Shown here piece by piece: positions 1-7,041 of a stretch of DNA of 7,041 bases. Both the position numbers and the translations under genes were made by a program. Within the stretch, counting starts at the first letter, position 1. Every line of letters starts with the position of its first letter. The DNA is from Betaproteobacteria bacterium (GTDB taxonomy: Bacteria > Pseudomonadota > Gammaproteobacteria > Burkholderiales > SG8-41): NCBI GenBank assembly GCA_021300125.1, contig JAJTHX010000353.1, positions 1 through 7,041 of the forward strand, in the 5' to 3' direction. Below the pieces are notes generated by a model. That model was not told where the DNA came from, did no database searches, and saw only the letters and a program-made list of their open reading frames with translations.

Positions 1-2
1 AC

Positions 3-2786
3 CTGCCCGACACGCCGTTTCCGATGCGCGGCGATCTGGCCAAACGCGAACCGAAGATGCTCGAGCAGTGGCGCGAGCGGCGGTACTACCAGCGCATCCG
101 CGAGGCCAAACAGGGCCGCAAGCGTTTCGTGCTGCACGACGGCCCGCCGTACGCCAACGGCGACATCCACATCGGCCATGCCGTCAACAAGATCCTGAAG
201 GACATCATCGTCAAGTCGAAGTCGCTGTCGGGTTTTGATGCGCCGTACGTGCCGGGCTGGGACTGCCACGGCATGCCGATCGAAGTGCAGATCGAGAAGC
301 AGCACGGCAAGCACCTGCCCACCGCGCAAACGCAGAAGCTGTGCCGCGCCTACGCCACCGAGCAGGTGGAGCGCCAGAAAAAGGATTTCCAGCGCCTCGG
401 CGTGCTCGGCGACTGGGACCGGCCGTACTTGACCATGGCCTGCCGCAACGAGGCCGACGAGATCCGCGCGCTGGGCAAGCTGCTGGAAAAGGGTTACGTC
501 TATCGCGGGCTGAAGCCGGTGAACTGGTGTTTCGACTGCGGCTCGGCGCTGGCCGAGGCGGAAGTCGAATACGAGGATCGCAAGGACCCGGCGGTCGATG
601 TCGGATTTCCGTTTGCCGAGCCGGAGAAAGTGGCGAAGGCCTTCGGTCTGCCGGCGCTGCCGGACAAGCCCGGCTTTGCGGTGATCTGGACCACGACGCC
701 GTGGACGCTGCCGGCGAACCAGGCGCTGAATGCGCATCCCGAATTCACCTACCACCTGGTCGACACCGAAAAGGGACTGCTGATCCTGGCCGCTGACCTG
801 CAGGCGGCCTGCCTGGAGCGTTATGGCCTGAGCGGCAGCACACTGGCCTCGTGCAAGGGCGCCGCGCTGGAGCTCGTCAAATTCCGTCATCCCTTCTACG
901 ACCGCCTGTCGCCGGTGTATCTGGCGGACTATGTGACGCTGGAAGCCGGTACCGGCATGGTTCACGCCGCGCCCGCCTATGGCGTGGAGGACTTCCATTC
1001 CTGCCGCCAGCACGGACTGAAGGACGATGAAATCCTGAAGCCGGTGCAGGGTGACGGCAAATACGCCGCCTCGCTGCCGCTGTTCGGCGGCTTGATGATC
1101 TGGAAAGCCAATCCGCTGATCATTGCCCACCTCGAAGAGCAGGGTGTGCTCTTCGCGAACCGCAGCGATCTGCACAGCACCATGCACTGCTGGCGGCACA
1201 AGACGCCGATCATCCTGCGCGCGACCACGCAGTGGTTCGCGGGGATGGAGGCTGTGCCGGGCTACAACGGCGTGAAGCCGAAGGAAACACTGCGCAGCAC
1301 CGCGTTGCGAGCCGTCGAGGCGACGCGGTTCTTCCCGGCCTGGGGCCAGGCGCGGCTGCACGCAATGATCGCCAACCGCCCGGACTGGACGCTGTCGCGG
1401 CAGCGTCAGTGGGGCGTGCCGATGCCGTTTTTCGTGCACAGGGAAACCGGCGCGCTGCATCCGCGCACGCCGGAACTGCTCGAGCAGGTGGCGCAGCGCG
1501 TCGAGCAGCAGGGGATCGAGGCCTGGCAGGCACTCGACCCGGCGGAGCTGCTCGGTGCCGAGGCTGCGCAGTATGAAAAAATCAAGGACACGCTCGACGT
1601 CTGGTTCGATTCCGGCACCACCCACCTGACGGTGCTGCGCGGCTCGCACGCCGCAGACAGCGCCTTCCCCGCGGATCTCTACCTCGAAGGCTCCGACCAG
1701 CACCGCGGCTGGTTTCATTCCTCGCTGCTCACCGGCTGCATGACCGACGGCCGCGCGCCGTATCAGGCGCTGCTCACCCACGGCTTTGTCGTCGACGGCC
1801 AGGGCAAGAAGATGAGCAAGTCCAAGGGCAACGTCATCGTGCCGCAGCAGGTGATGGACGAGCTCGGCGCCGACATCCTGCGCCTATGGGTGGCCAGCAC
1901 GGACTATTCCGGCGAGCTGTCGATCTCCAAGGAGATCCTCAAGCGTGTGGTCGAGTCGTACCGGCGCATCCGCAACACGCTGCGCTTCCTGCTGGCCAAT
2001 GTGAATGATTTTGATCCGGCGAAGCAGGCGCTGCCGTTGGAGCAGTGGCTGGAGATTGACCGCTACGCGCTGGAGCTGACGCGCGCCCTGCAGCAGCGCG
2101 CGGCGGCGGGTTACGAGCGTTACGAATTCCACAGTGTCGTCAAGGAACTGACGGCCTTCTGCTCCGAGGACCTCGGCGCGTTTTACCTCGACATCCTCAA
2201 GGACCGGCTCTACACCGCCGGTGCAGATTCGCCGGCGCGGCGCTCGGCGCAGAGCGCGCTCTGGCACATCACCGCGACGCTGGTGAAGCTGCTCGCGCCG
2301 GTGCTCAGCTTCACGGCCGAGGAAGCGTGGCAGGTGTTTCGCGGGGACAACGGCGGCAGCCTGTTTGAAGAGGACTGGCATGCCCTGCCGCCACGGACCC
2401 TGCTCCCGGACGCGCAGGATGCCTGGAAGGCCGTGCGCGACATCCGCAACGAGGTCAACAAGCGTATCGAGGACCAGCGCGCGCAGGGCGCGGTGGGCTC
2501 CTCCCTGCAGGCCGAGATCGAAATCGCGGTGCCGGACCCGGTGTCGTTCGGCGCGCTGCAGCGCCTGGGCGATGACCTGCGGTTTGTCATGATCACCTCC
2601 AGTGCCGGCGTCGTTCAAGCGCCCGGCGACGGTGTCCGCGTCACGGTGCGGCCCAGCACGCACGCCAAATGCGAGCGCTGCTGGCACTACCGCGCCGATG
2701 TCGGCCATGACCCGCAGCATCCCGAACTCTGCGGCCGCTGCACCTCCAACCTGTTCGGTGCCGGTGAAGCGCGGAGCTTTGCATGA
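3..2786 (+). CDS. ileS: Isoleucyl-tRNA synthetase (IleS), 5'-truncated by window edge
   Basis: Cytoplasmic class I aminoacyl-tRNA synthetase that charges tRNA-Ile with isoleucine and edits misactivated valine. The first methionine in view (position 24) is not the start: the open frame begins at the window edge with [17 protein letters not shown], matching the conserved early IleS segment [17 protein letters not shown], so only about 10 residues or so are missing. Counting that methionine as residue 1: HIGH motif at 49-52 after PPYANGDI; editing (CP1) domain with TTTPWT at 223-228 and [16 protein letters not shown] at 309-324; isoleucyl-adenylate-binding GSDQHRGWF around 557-564; KMSKS at 596-600; helical anticodon-binding region about 640-800; C-terminal zinc site C883-x2-C886 and C903-x2-C906. 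Full catalytic and zinc motifs and normal length indicate an intact bacterial-type enzyme. Its stop overlaps the lspA start, so the two are probably cotranscribed and translationally coupled. The promoter lies upstream of the window. Confidence 0.98.
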   Translation: MPDTPFPMRGDLAKREPKMLEQWRERRYYQRIREAKQGRKRFVLHDGPPYANGDIHIGHAVNKILKDIIVKSKSLSGFDAPYVPGWDCHGMPIEVQIEKQHGKHLPTAQTQKLCRAYATEQVERQKKDFQRLGVLGDWDRPYLTMACRNEADEIRALGKLLEKGYVYRGLKPVNWCFDCGSALAEAEVEYEDRKDPAVDVGFPFAEPEKVAKAFGLPALPDKPGFAVIWTTTPWTLPANQALNAHPEFTYHLVDTEKGLLILAADLQAACLERYGLSGSTLASCKGAALELVKFRHPFYDRLSPVYLADYVTLEAGTGMVHAAPAYGVEDFHSCRQHGLKDDEILKPVQGDGKYAASLPLFGGLMIWKANPLIIAHLEEQGVLFANRSDLHSTMHCWRHKTPIILRATTQWFAGMEAVPGYNGVKPKETLRSTALRAVEATRFFPAWGQARLHAMIANRPDWTLSRQRQWGVPMPFFVHRETGALHPRTPELLEQVAQRVEQQGIEAWQALDPAELLGAEAAQYEKIKDTLDVWFDSGTTHLTVLRGSHAADSAFPADLYLEGSDQHRGWFHSSLLTGCMTDGRAPYQALLTHGFVVDGQGKKMSKSKGNVIVPQQVMDELGADILRLWVASTDYSGELSISKEILKRVVESYRRIRNTLRFLLANVNDFDPAKQALPLEQWLEIDRYALELTRALQQRAAAGYERYEFHSVVKELTAFCSEDLGAFYLDILKDRLYTAGADSPARRSAQSALWHITATLVKLLAPVLSFTAEEAWQVFRGDNGGSLFEEDWHALPPRTLLPDAQDAWKAVRDIRNEVNKRIEDQRAQGAVGSSLQAEIEIAVPDPVSFGALQRLGDDLRFVMITSSAGVVQAPGDGVRVTVRPSTHAKCERCWHYRADVGHDPQHPELCGRCTSNLFGAGEARSFA

Positions 2787-3262
2787 TGTGGCGCTGGCTG
2801 CTTCTGTCCGCCGTCGTGGTCGTGATCGACCAGTGGACCAAGCATGAAGCGGTGGCGGCACTTGCCGGCCGGCCGCCGCTGGAAGTGACGGCTTTTTTCA
2901 ACCTGGTGCTGGTCTACAACACCGGCGCAGCCTTCAGTTTCCTCGCCGGTGCGGGCGGCTGGCAGCGCGAATTTTTCATCGGCATCGCGCTGGTCGCTTC
3001 GGTCTGGATCATCTGGCTCCTGCATCGGCATCCGCGGCAGACGCTGTTTTGCGCCTCGCTGGCGCTGGTATTGGGCGGGGCCATCGGCAACGTCATTGAT
3101 CGCGTGCTGCTGGGTGCGGTGGTGGATTTCCTCGATTTCCATGCCGCGGGCTGGCACTGGCCGGCGTTCAATGTCGCCGACTCTGCAATCACCTGCGGCG
3201 CCGCGCTGCTGATCTGGGACGGCCTGCGGCCGCAAGCCAAAGCGGCTCCAGAACGGTCATAA
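2783..3262 (+). CDS. lspA: Lipoprotein signal peptidase (signal peptidase II, LspA)
   Basis: Inner-membrane aspartyl protease that cleaves the signal peptide of diacylglyceryl-modified prolipoproteins before the lipidated cysteine. The 159-residue length is normal. Visible family motifs are IDQWTK at 15-20, [11 protein letters not shown] at 45-55, [10 protein letters not shown] at 98-107, VVDFLDFH at 113-120 and FNVADSAI at 129-136. By comparison with the family, the catalytic dyad should be D115 and D133; both are present. Four hydrophobic stretches (about 3-16, 64-81, 88-105, 134-145) fit the four-helix topology. The start ATG at 2783 shares ATGA with the ileS stop; a GGAG at 2773-2776 lies 6 bases upstream and supports it. 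A second ATG at 2786 follows directly, and the choice changes only one residue. The neighbour ileS is the usual partner; the fkpB that often follows is missing. Confidence 0.97.
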   Translation: MMWRWLLLSAVVVVIDQWTKHEAVAALAGRPPLEVTAFFNLVLVYNTGAAFSFLAGAGGWQREFFIGIALVASVWIIWLLHRHPRQTLFCASLALVLGGAIGNVIDRVLLGAVVDFLDFHAAGWHWPAFNVADSAITCGAALLIWDGLRPQAKAAPERS

Positions 3263-3276
3263 GTATTTGATTTTAT

Positions 3277-3285
3277 TGATATAAT
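3277..3285 (+). promoter_or_regulatory. Candidate extended -10 promoter upstream of ispH
   Basis: TGATATAAT reads as an extended -10 element (TG-n-TATAAT) with a perfect TATAAT at 3280-3285, set in an AT-rich stretch that begins at the lspA stop codon. No good -35 is seen at 16-18 bp spacing, but extended -10 promoters tolerate that. Initiation would fall near 3292 and give a leader of about 40 bases for ispH. This is inference from motif and location only. Confidence 0.45.
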
Positions 3286-3320
3286 TTTTCAACGCCCGAT
3301 GTCCGGCATTTACCCCAGGC

Positions 3321-3326
3321 TATAAT
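3321..3326 (+). promoter_or_regulatory. Second perfect TATAAT box, 7 bases before the ispH ATG
   Basis: An exact TATAAT ends 7 bases before the ispH start codon. The best -35 candidate is ATGTCC at 3299-3304 with a 16-bp spacer, matching TTGACA at only 3 of 6 positions. If used, transcription would start at about G3331 or at A3334 of the ATG itself, giving a leaderless or nearly leaderless ispH mRNA. The absence of a purine-rich ribosome binding site before this ATG is compatible with that. Motif evidence only. Confidence 0.4.
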
Positions 3327-3333
3327 CCGCGCC

Positions 3334-4269
3334 ATGCAAGTCCTGCTCGCCAATCCCCGTGGTTTCTGCGCCGGCGTCGATCGCGCGATCGAGATCGTCG
3401 AGCGCGCGCTCGCACTCCACGGCGCGCCGATCTACGTGCGCCACGAAGTCGTGCACAACAGCTTTGTCGTCAACGACCTGCGCGGCAAGGGCGCGGTGTT
3501 TGTCGAGACACTGGACGAAGTGCCCGCCGGCAGCACGCTGATTTTCAGTGCCCACGGTGTATCGCAGGAAGTGCGCCGCGAAGCCGAGGCCCGCGGGCTC
3601 AAGGTGTTTGATGCGACCTGCCCGCTGGTGACCAAGGTGCATGTCGAGGTGGCGAAGATGCGCGAGCAGGGCCGTGAGATCGTGATGATCGGCCACCGCG
3701 GCCATCCCGAGGTGGAGGGCACCATGGGCCAGAGCGAGGGCGGCATGTATCTGGTCGAGGCGCCGGAGGATGTGGCATCACTGGTTGTCGGCGACGAGAA
3801 CAACCTCGCCTATGTCACCCAGACCACGCTCTCCATGGACGATGCCGCGCGCACCGTAGCCGCGCTGAAGGCGCGTTTTTCGAGGATCGTGGGGCCGAAA
3901 AAGGATGATATCTGCTACGCCACCCAGAACCGCCAGGACGCGGTCAAGGTGCTGGCGCAGCGCTGCGAGGTGGTGGTCGTGGTCGGTTCGCCCAACAGTT
4001 CCAACTCCAACCGGCTGCGCGAGGTTGCCGAGCAACAGGGCGTTCCCGCCTACATGGTTGACAATGCCGGCGAACTGCGGCCGGAGTGGGTGTCCGGAAA
4101 GAAAGTGGTCGGCATCACTGCCGGAGCCTCTGCGCCGGAAGTGCTGGTGCAGGCCGTGATTGAACGTCTGCGCGGGCTGGGCGCGACTGGGGTGCACACG
4201 CTGCCTGGCATCACCGAAAACATCACCTTTCCGCTGCCCAAAGGGCTTGCTCCAACGGGCTGCGCCTGA
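3334..4269 (+). CDS. ispH: 4-hydroxy-3-methylbut-2-enyl diphosphate reductase (IspH/LytB)
   Basis: Last enzyme of the MEP (non-mevalonate) isoprenoid pathway: an iron-sulfur protein that reductively dehydroxylates HMBPP to isopentenyl and dimethylallyl diphosphate. The 311 residues align closely with the E. coli family member from the first residue ([20 protein letters not shown]), which fixes the start even though no Shine-Dalgarno sequence is visible. The three cluster cysteines are C12, C96 (DATCPLVTK) and C194 (DDICYAT). Substrate-contacting residues are in place: H41 (RHEVVHN), H74 (SAHGVSQ), H124 and E126 ([11 protein letters not shown]), and the [12 protein letters not shown] loop here reads PNSSNSNR at 220-227. 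The end after FPLPKGL is a short tail, APTGCA, which I would not expect to be conserved. It lies 71 bp after lspA, behind two candidate promoters, so it may be transcribed independently. It converges on the TonB-like gene 18 bp away. Confidence 0.98.
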   Translation: MQVLLANPRGFCAGVDRAIEIVERALALHGAPIYVRHEVVHNSFVVNDLRGKGAVFVETLDEVPAGSTLIFSAHGVSQEVRREAEARGLKVFDATCPLVTKVHVEVAKMREQGREIVMIGHRGHPEVEGTMGQSEGGMYLVEAPEDVASLVVGDENNLAYVTQTTLSMDDAARTVAALKARFSRIVGPKKDDICYATQNRQDAVKVLAQRCEVVVVVGSPNSSNSNRLREVAEQQGVPAYMVDNAGELRPEWVSGKKVVGITAGASAPEVLVQAVIERLRGLGATGVHTLPGITENITFPLPKGLAPTGCA

Positions 4270-4286
4270 TCCCGTGTTGCGGGTCA
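4267..4286. terminator. Weak hairpin between the convergent ispH and TonB-like genes
   Basis: CCCG at 4271-4274 pairs with CGGG at 4280-4283 around the loop TGTTG. TGA at 4267-4269 (the ispH stop) can pair with TCA at 4284-4286 with T4270 bulged. No T-run follows on either strand, so this is not a classical intrinsic terminator. It is listed because the 18-bp gap between two gene ends is the natural place for transcription to stop in both directions. Confidence 0.2.
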
Positions 4287-4287
4287 T

Positions 4288-4932
4288 TCAATAGCGCTGG
4301 CGCTGGAAGGCTTCGGCGGTTTTCAGGCTTTCAAAATTCACCTCGACGATGATTTCGCTTGGCACAGCCACGCCTGCCCTCATACCGGGCAAGTAGCGAG
4401 CTGCGCGGAAAGCGGTGATGGCCGCCAGTGCGAAGGGGTCTGTACTGTTGCGGTCCAGTGCGCTGATGCTATCGACACCGCCACTGGCATCAATGAGGAT
4501 CCTCACGCGAATTACCGCCGACTGCGCCTGCTCAGATGCACTGGCTGGGTAAGCGGGTTCGATTTGGGTGCGGATTTGCGGCCGTACATCCAGTTCACGC
4601 GCCGGGTAGTAGTGCAGCGGCGGAAACAGCGCAACTGGATGATCCGGGCCCGGCCTCTTGCGTTCGGGGCTGGCAGTGGATGTCTCAACACCGTCAACTG
4701 GACTGCGCAAGTCCGGCCCGGGCGGATGCGGCGCCGATACTCTGGCCATGGGGTCTCCGGCATGGAGGGTCGCCGAAAGCGGCAGCGCGGGACTGCCCGC
4801 CAGGGACCAGCCCGTACCGCCGTATCCTCGCCAGCCGCCGAGGAGCAGGAGGGCGTGCAGCATCACAGACACGCCGAGTGCACTGCCAAGCCGGACAAGT
4901 GGCGGATGGAAAGTCATTTTTGCAGCCGGCAT
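4288..4932 (-). CDS. TonB-like energy transducer family protein
   Basis: Predicted inner-membrane-anchored periplasmic protein with a TonB C-terminal domain. From the ATG at 4932 it has 214 residues: a short cytoplasmic N-terminus; one membrane helix at about 15-33 with the motif S22-VML-H26, matching the SxxxH signature of TonB that engages ExbB/ExbD; a moderately proline-rich linker at about 46-105 without long EP/KP repeats; an ELDVRP stretch at 113-118; then a TonB-type domain at about 124-201 with EPAYP, a beta strand VIRVRILID, a helix DPFALAAITAFRAARYLPG and a final strand EIIVEVNFE. The start is uncertain: GTG at 4974 (228 residues, overlapping pilY1 by 20 bp), ATG at 4932, or ATG at 4917 (209 residues) all lack a good ribosome binding site. 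I chose 4932 because it avoids the overlap. It lies directly behind pilY1 and is probably cotranscribed. No exbB, exbD or receptor gene is visible, so the partner is unknown. Confidence 0.82.
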   Translation of the reverse strand: MPAAKMTFHPPLVRLGSALGVSVMLHALLLLGGWRGYGGTGWSLAGSPALPLSATLHAGDPMARVSAPHPPGPDLRSPVDGVETSTASPERKRPGPDHPVALFPPLHYYPARELDVRPQIRTQIEPAYPASASEQAQSAVIRVRILIDASGGVDSISALDRNSTDPFALAAITAFRAARYLPGMRAGVAVPSEIIVEVNFESLKTAEAFQRQRY

Positions 4933-4954
4933 GACCGGGTGGAGATCCGGCGAA

Positions 4955-7041
4955 TCAGTCGACAAACAGTTCACGCCAGGAGACGCGGCGACCCTGGGTG
5001 GTCGTGGCGGCGGCCGGGGTTTCCTGTGTCAACTGCTGGTTTTCAGCTGTGGTGACGATGGTTCTGACCGAGCCGCCGGGCAGTTGCACGACGTTGATGC
5101 CGACCACAAGAGAGGAGCCGATGCGCGTGCCTGACAGGTTCTGGCTGACGCCGGGGACGAAGCTGCCGCTGCGCGCGTCCATGAAATTGATCCATCCAAA
5201 GCCTCCCGCGAGACAGTCCTCCTCAGCGGGTATGTTCGACGGCACCACCAGGGTTCCCAGCTGCAGCACCGGGTCGACGTTGACCCTTTCCGAAGGATCC
5301 GAACCACCGCCATCGGGCAGGTCGACATACCAGCCGTTGTCATTGGACAGGTTGACTGAATTGTTAGTGGTGGTGCGGCGGTCGGTCTCTCCGTCGATCA
5401 GGCTGAGCGTTTGCTGCACGAAGCCGGTTGCACCGCGGATGGCGGTGTAGACCGGCGAGGTTGAATTGGTCATGGGATCCTTGATCGCATACACGCTCTG
5501 GCGCGCGGCGTTTATGCGGTCCGAGTTGCCAAGCAGCTTGCCCGTGCCGACATAGACGATGCGGCTGTTGGCGATCATTGACAGTTCAGGGCGGGTTGTC
5601 AAAGGCTGGGCTTGCCCGACGCTGTCAACCAAGGTGGTGATGCGGGTCACCGTGTTGGCGGCAACCCCCGTGGTGTTTTCGAGCTGGAAGCGCCAAAGGT
5701 TGCCCTTGAGATCACCGCCGTAGACGCTCAGTGCAGTGTTGTTCTCGCTGGCGTCGTTCACCCAGGCATTGATGCGCGACAAGCCGCTGGGATCGACAGT
5801 GCCGGCGCTGCAGGGAGCGGTGGCGCTGACGCCGTCGCAACCAGCGCCGGTGCCAAGGCGCTGCAGGATCATGCCGGTCTGGGCGTCGACCACGTAGAGA
5901 TAGCCTTTGCCGTTACCGGGGCTGATGTTGTTGTAGCCCGAGGTCAGCAGCACCACCCAGCGCCCGTCAGAGGGACGCTTGACGATGATCGGGTTGCCGA
6001 AGGACAGGCCGATGTTGCAGTCCTCGCCGAAAGTGCCGGAGTTCGCCTGGGTGTCGTTGAGGCAGGTGGTTCCGGTGCCGCCCTTGAGTTCCCAAAGCCC
6101 CCGCGGATTGGCTGGATCGGTGACATCCAGGGCGTAAAAGCCACGCCCGCCGGCATTGAGTCCGGCCACCAGGATTGTTTTCCAGTTCGAGACGCTCGAA
6201 CAGGGAACTGCAGTGGTGTGTCCGAAGCAAACATCGCCCAGGACCGGCGAGCCATCGGTGAGGAAGCGGTGGTTGGTCGCGTAATTGCTTTCGGCCAGCC
6301 GCTTCAGGGTCGGAAACACCAGGGTCGGGATGTAGGCCCAACGCTCTGCGCCCTCGCCGTTGATCGGGCTGGTGTTGAGGGTGCCGGTGAAGGTATCGTC
6401 GGAAGTTACCGGTGTGCCAATGCCCGCGGTCTGGAAATAAGGGTTGTTGTCCGGATCAGTCTCGAACGCATGCAGCATGCCGTCGTTGGCCGCGGCGAAG
6501 ACCGTACCGATCCGGGCGGCGTTATTACTCTTGAAATCGCCGTAAAACGGGTCGCCATACTGGAATGGCGGCACTTTCATGTAGGCCGGCTGCGCGTTCA
6601 CGATATCCCCGAGCACCGCCGTGCGCTCGCGGTAAAGGTCGGTGAGTCCACTCGCGGTAAAGCTGGATAATTCGTTGGTCCGGTCTCCGCGCAGGTAGTT
6701 GACCAGGGTCGCGCCGGTGGCCACCAGATGGCGATTGCTGCCGTCCACGGACCACGGCACGGATTGGAGCAGTGCACCGTTGGCTCCACCCAGGGGATTG
6801 AAATGGGTTGATATCTCGCTGGCGCTGAGCAGTCCGCCGTCGCTGCAGGCGGGATTCTCGGCGCTGGGGGTGTCAGGCGGGCAGAAGCTGCGCAGACGGT
6901 TGGCGTTCTGGGCGCGCGCAACGCCGTTGACGGTGACCGTGGCACCGATGACGGTGTCGGCCGCATCAAAGGTGTAGATCTTGCGGGTGGTGTGCGAGCG
7001 GCTGTTGAGCAGGGTCTGCGCCGACCATAGCTCGCGTGTGG
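4955..7041 (-). CDS. pilY1: PilY1-type type IV pilus tip/assembly protein, C-terminal part (N-terminus outside window)
   Basis: C-terminal 694 residues of a PilY1-family protein, a secreted or pilus-tip factor that promotes type IV pilus extension and in several bacteria acts in adhesion and surface sensing. The frame stays open to the right edge, so the GTG at 6760 is an internal valine and not a start. Counting from the window edge, family hallmarks are VLGDIVNAQPAY at 142-153, ANDGMLHAFETD at 184-195, ERWAYIP at 232-238, GLNAGGRGFYALDVTDP near 293-309, GLSFGNPIIVKR at 344-355, GRWVVLLTSGYNN at 359-371, GKGYLYVVDAQTG at 377-389, VYGGDLKGNLWRF at 439-451 and the terminal RRVSWREL at 684-691. 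These belong to the C-terminal beta-propeller. An RGD lies at 117-119. Nine cysteines fall mostly in close pairs. The canonical acidic calcium loop is not evident. The variable N-terminal half (often a von Willebrand A domain) and the expected minor pilin genes would lie upstream, beyond the window. Confidence 0.95.
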   Translation of the reverse strand, partial: TRELWSAQTLLNSRSHTTRKIYTFDAADTVIGATVTVNGVARAQNANRLRSFCPPDTPSAENPACSDGGLLSASEISTHFNPLGGANGALLQSVPWSVDGSNRHLVATGATLVNYLRGDRTNELSSFTASGLTDLYRERTAVLGDIVNAQPAYMKVPPFQYGDPFYGDFKSNNAARIGTVFAAANDGMLHAFETDPDNNPYFQTAGIGTPVTSDDTFTGTLNTSPINGEGAERWAYIPTLVFPTLKRLAESNYATNHRFLTDGSPVLGDVCFGHTTAVPCSSVSNWKTILVAGLNAGGRGFYALDVTDPANPRGLWELKGGTGTTCLNDTQANSGTFGEDCNIGLSFGNPIIVKRPSDGRWVVLLTSGYNNISPGNGKGYLYVVDAQTGMILQRLGTGAGCDGVSATAPCSAGTVDPSGLSRINAWVNDASENNTALSVYGGDLKGNLWRFQLENTTGVAANTVTRITTLVDSVGQAQPLTTRPELSMIANSRIVYVGTGKLLGNSDRINAARQSVYAIKDPMTNSTSPVYTAIRGATGFVQQTLSLIDGETDRRTTTNNSVNLSNDNGWYVDLPDGGGSDPSERVNVDPVLQLGTLVVPSNIPAEEDCLAGGFGWINFMDARSGSFVPGVSQNLSGTRIGSSLVVGINVVQLPGGSVRTIVTTAENQQLTQETPAAATTTQGRRVSWRELFVD

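Noticed and set aside
1884..2861. 325-codon open frame on the - strand, opposite the ileS end and lspA start
   Set aside because: Arg/Ala/His-rich composition typical of an antisense shadow; both genes on the + strand are complete and recognisable.
3267..3280. TTGAT twice, resembling an FNR/CRP-type operator (TTGAT-N4-ATCAA)
   Set aside because: The two half-sites are direct and not inverted, and they overlap the candidate -10 region; AT-rich chance is more likely.
4236..4246. GCCC-AAA-GGGC hairpin as an ispH terminator
   Set aside because: It lies within the ispH coding sequence (codons for Pro-Lys-Gly), has only a 4-bp stem and is not followed by a T-run.
4564..5134. + strand open frames opposite the TonB-like gene and pilY1 end
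   Set aside because: Arg-rich low-information translations without motifs; the - strand frame has a membrane helix with SxxxH and a TonB domain.
5612..6670. 352-codon open frame on the + strand, opposite pilY1
   Set aside because: It mirrors pilY1 codons in high-GC DNA. The protein shows no family motifs, and the - strand frame has dense PilY1 hallmarks throughout.
1..7041. A wholly new system, CRISPR array, insertion sequence, tRNA/rRNA or prophage
   Set aside because: No spaced direct repeats, terminal inverted repeats, transposase motifs or RNA gene structures were seen on reading; almost every base is covered by five recognisable genes. A repeat finder and tRNA scan would be decisive.

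Overview
The window is high-GC, densely packed proteobacterial DNA. The wording of IleS and IspH, the order ileS-lspA-ispH and a type IV pilus PilY1-type gene next door point to a beta- or gammaproteobacterium. I lean towards Betaproteobacteria from remembered protein phrasing (for example the IspH stretch around [19 protein letters not shown]); no database search was done.

Left part (1-4269, + strand): the 3'-most part of a conserved housekeeping cluster. It holds isoleucyl-tRNA synthetase (ileS, cut at its 5' end by the window edge), lipoprotein signal peptidase (lspA, overlapping ileS by an ATGA) and 4-hydroxy-3-methylbut-2-enyl diphosphate reductase (ispH/lytB). The 71-bp lspA-ispH gap is the only clearly AT-rich non-coding stretch. 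It carries two perfect TATAAT boxes, the second so close to the ispH ATG that an almost leaderless transcript is possible. The fkpB gene that separates lspA and ispH in E. coli and Pseudomonas is absent.

Right part (4288-7041, - strand): genes converging on ispH across an 18-bp gap. Read in their own direction, these are the C-terminal 694 residues of a PilY1-type pilus tip/adhesin protein, whose N-terminus lies beyond the right edge, followed by a small TonB-like envelope protein. In Pseudomonas aeruginosa the minor-pilin/pilY1 operon also converges on ispH, but there pilY2 and pilE lie between pilY1 and ispH. Here a TonB-like gene occupies that place.

The left genes are general cell functions (translation, lipoprotein maturation, isoprenoid precursors). 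The right genes are envelope and surface functions. I found no RNA gene, CRISPR array, insertion sequence or defence system, and no convincing evidence of a wholly new system. The points most worth a second look are the TonB-like gene behind pilY1, the ispH promoter layout, and the RGD motif, cysteine pairs and apparently absent calcium loop in PilY1.
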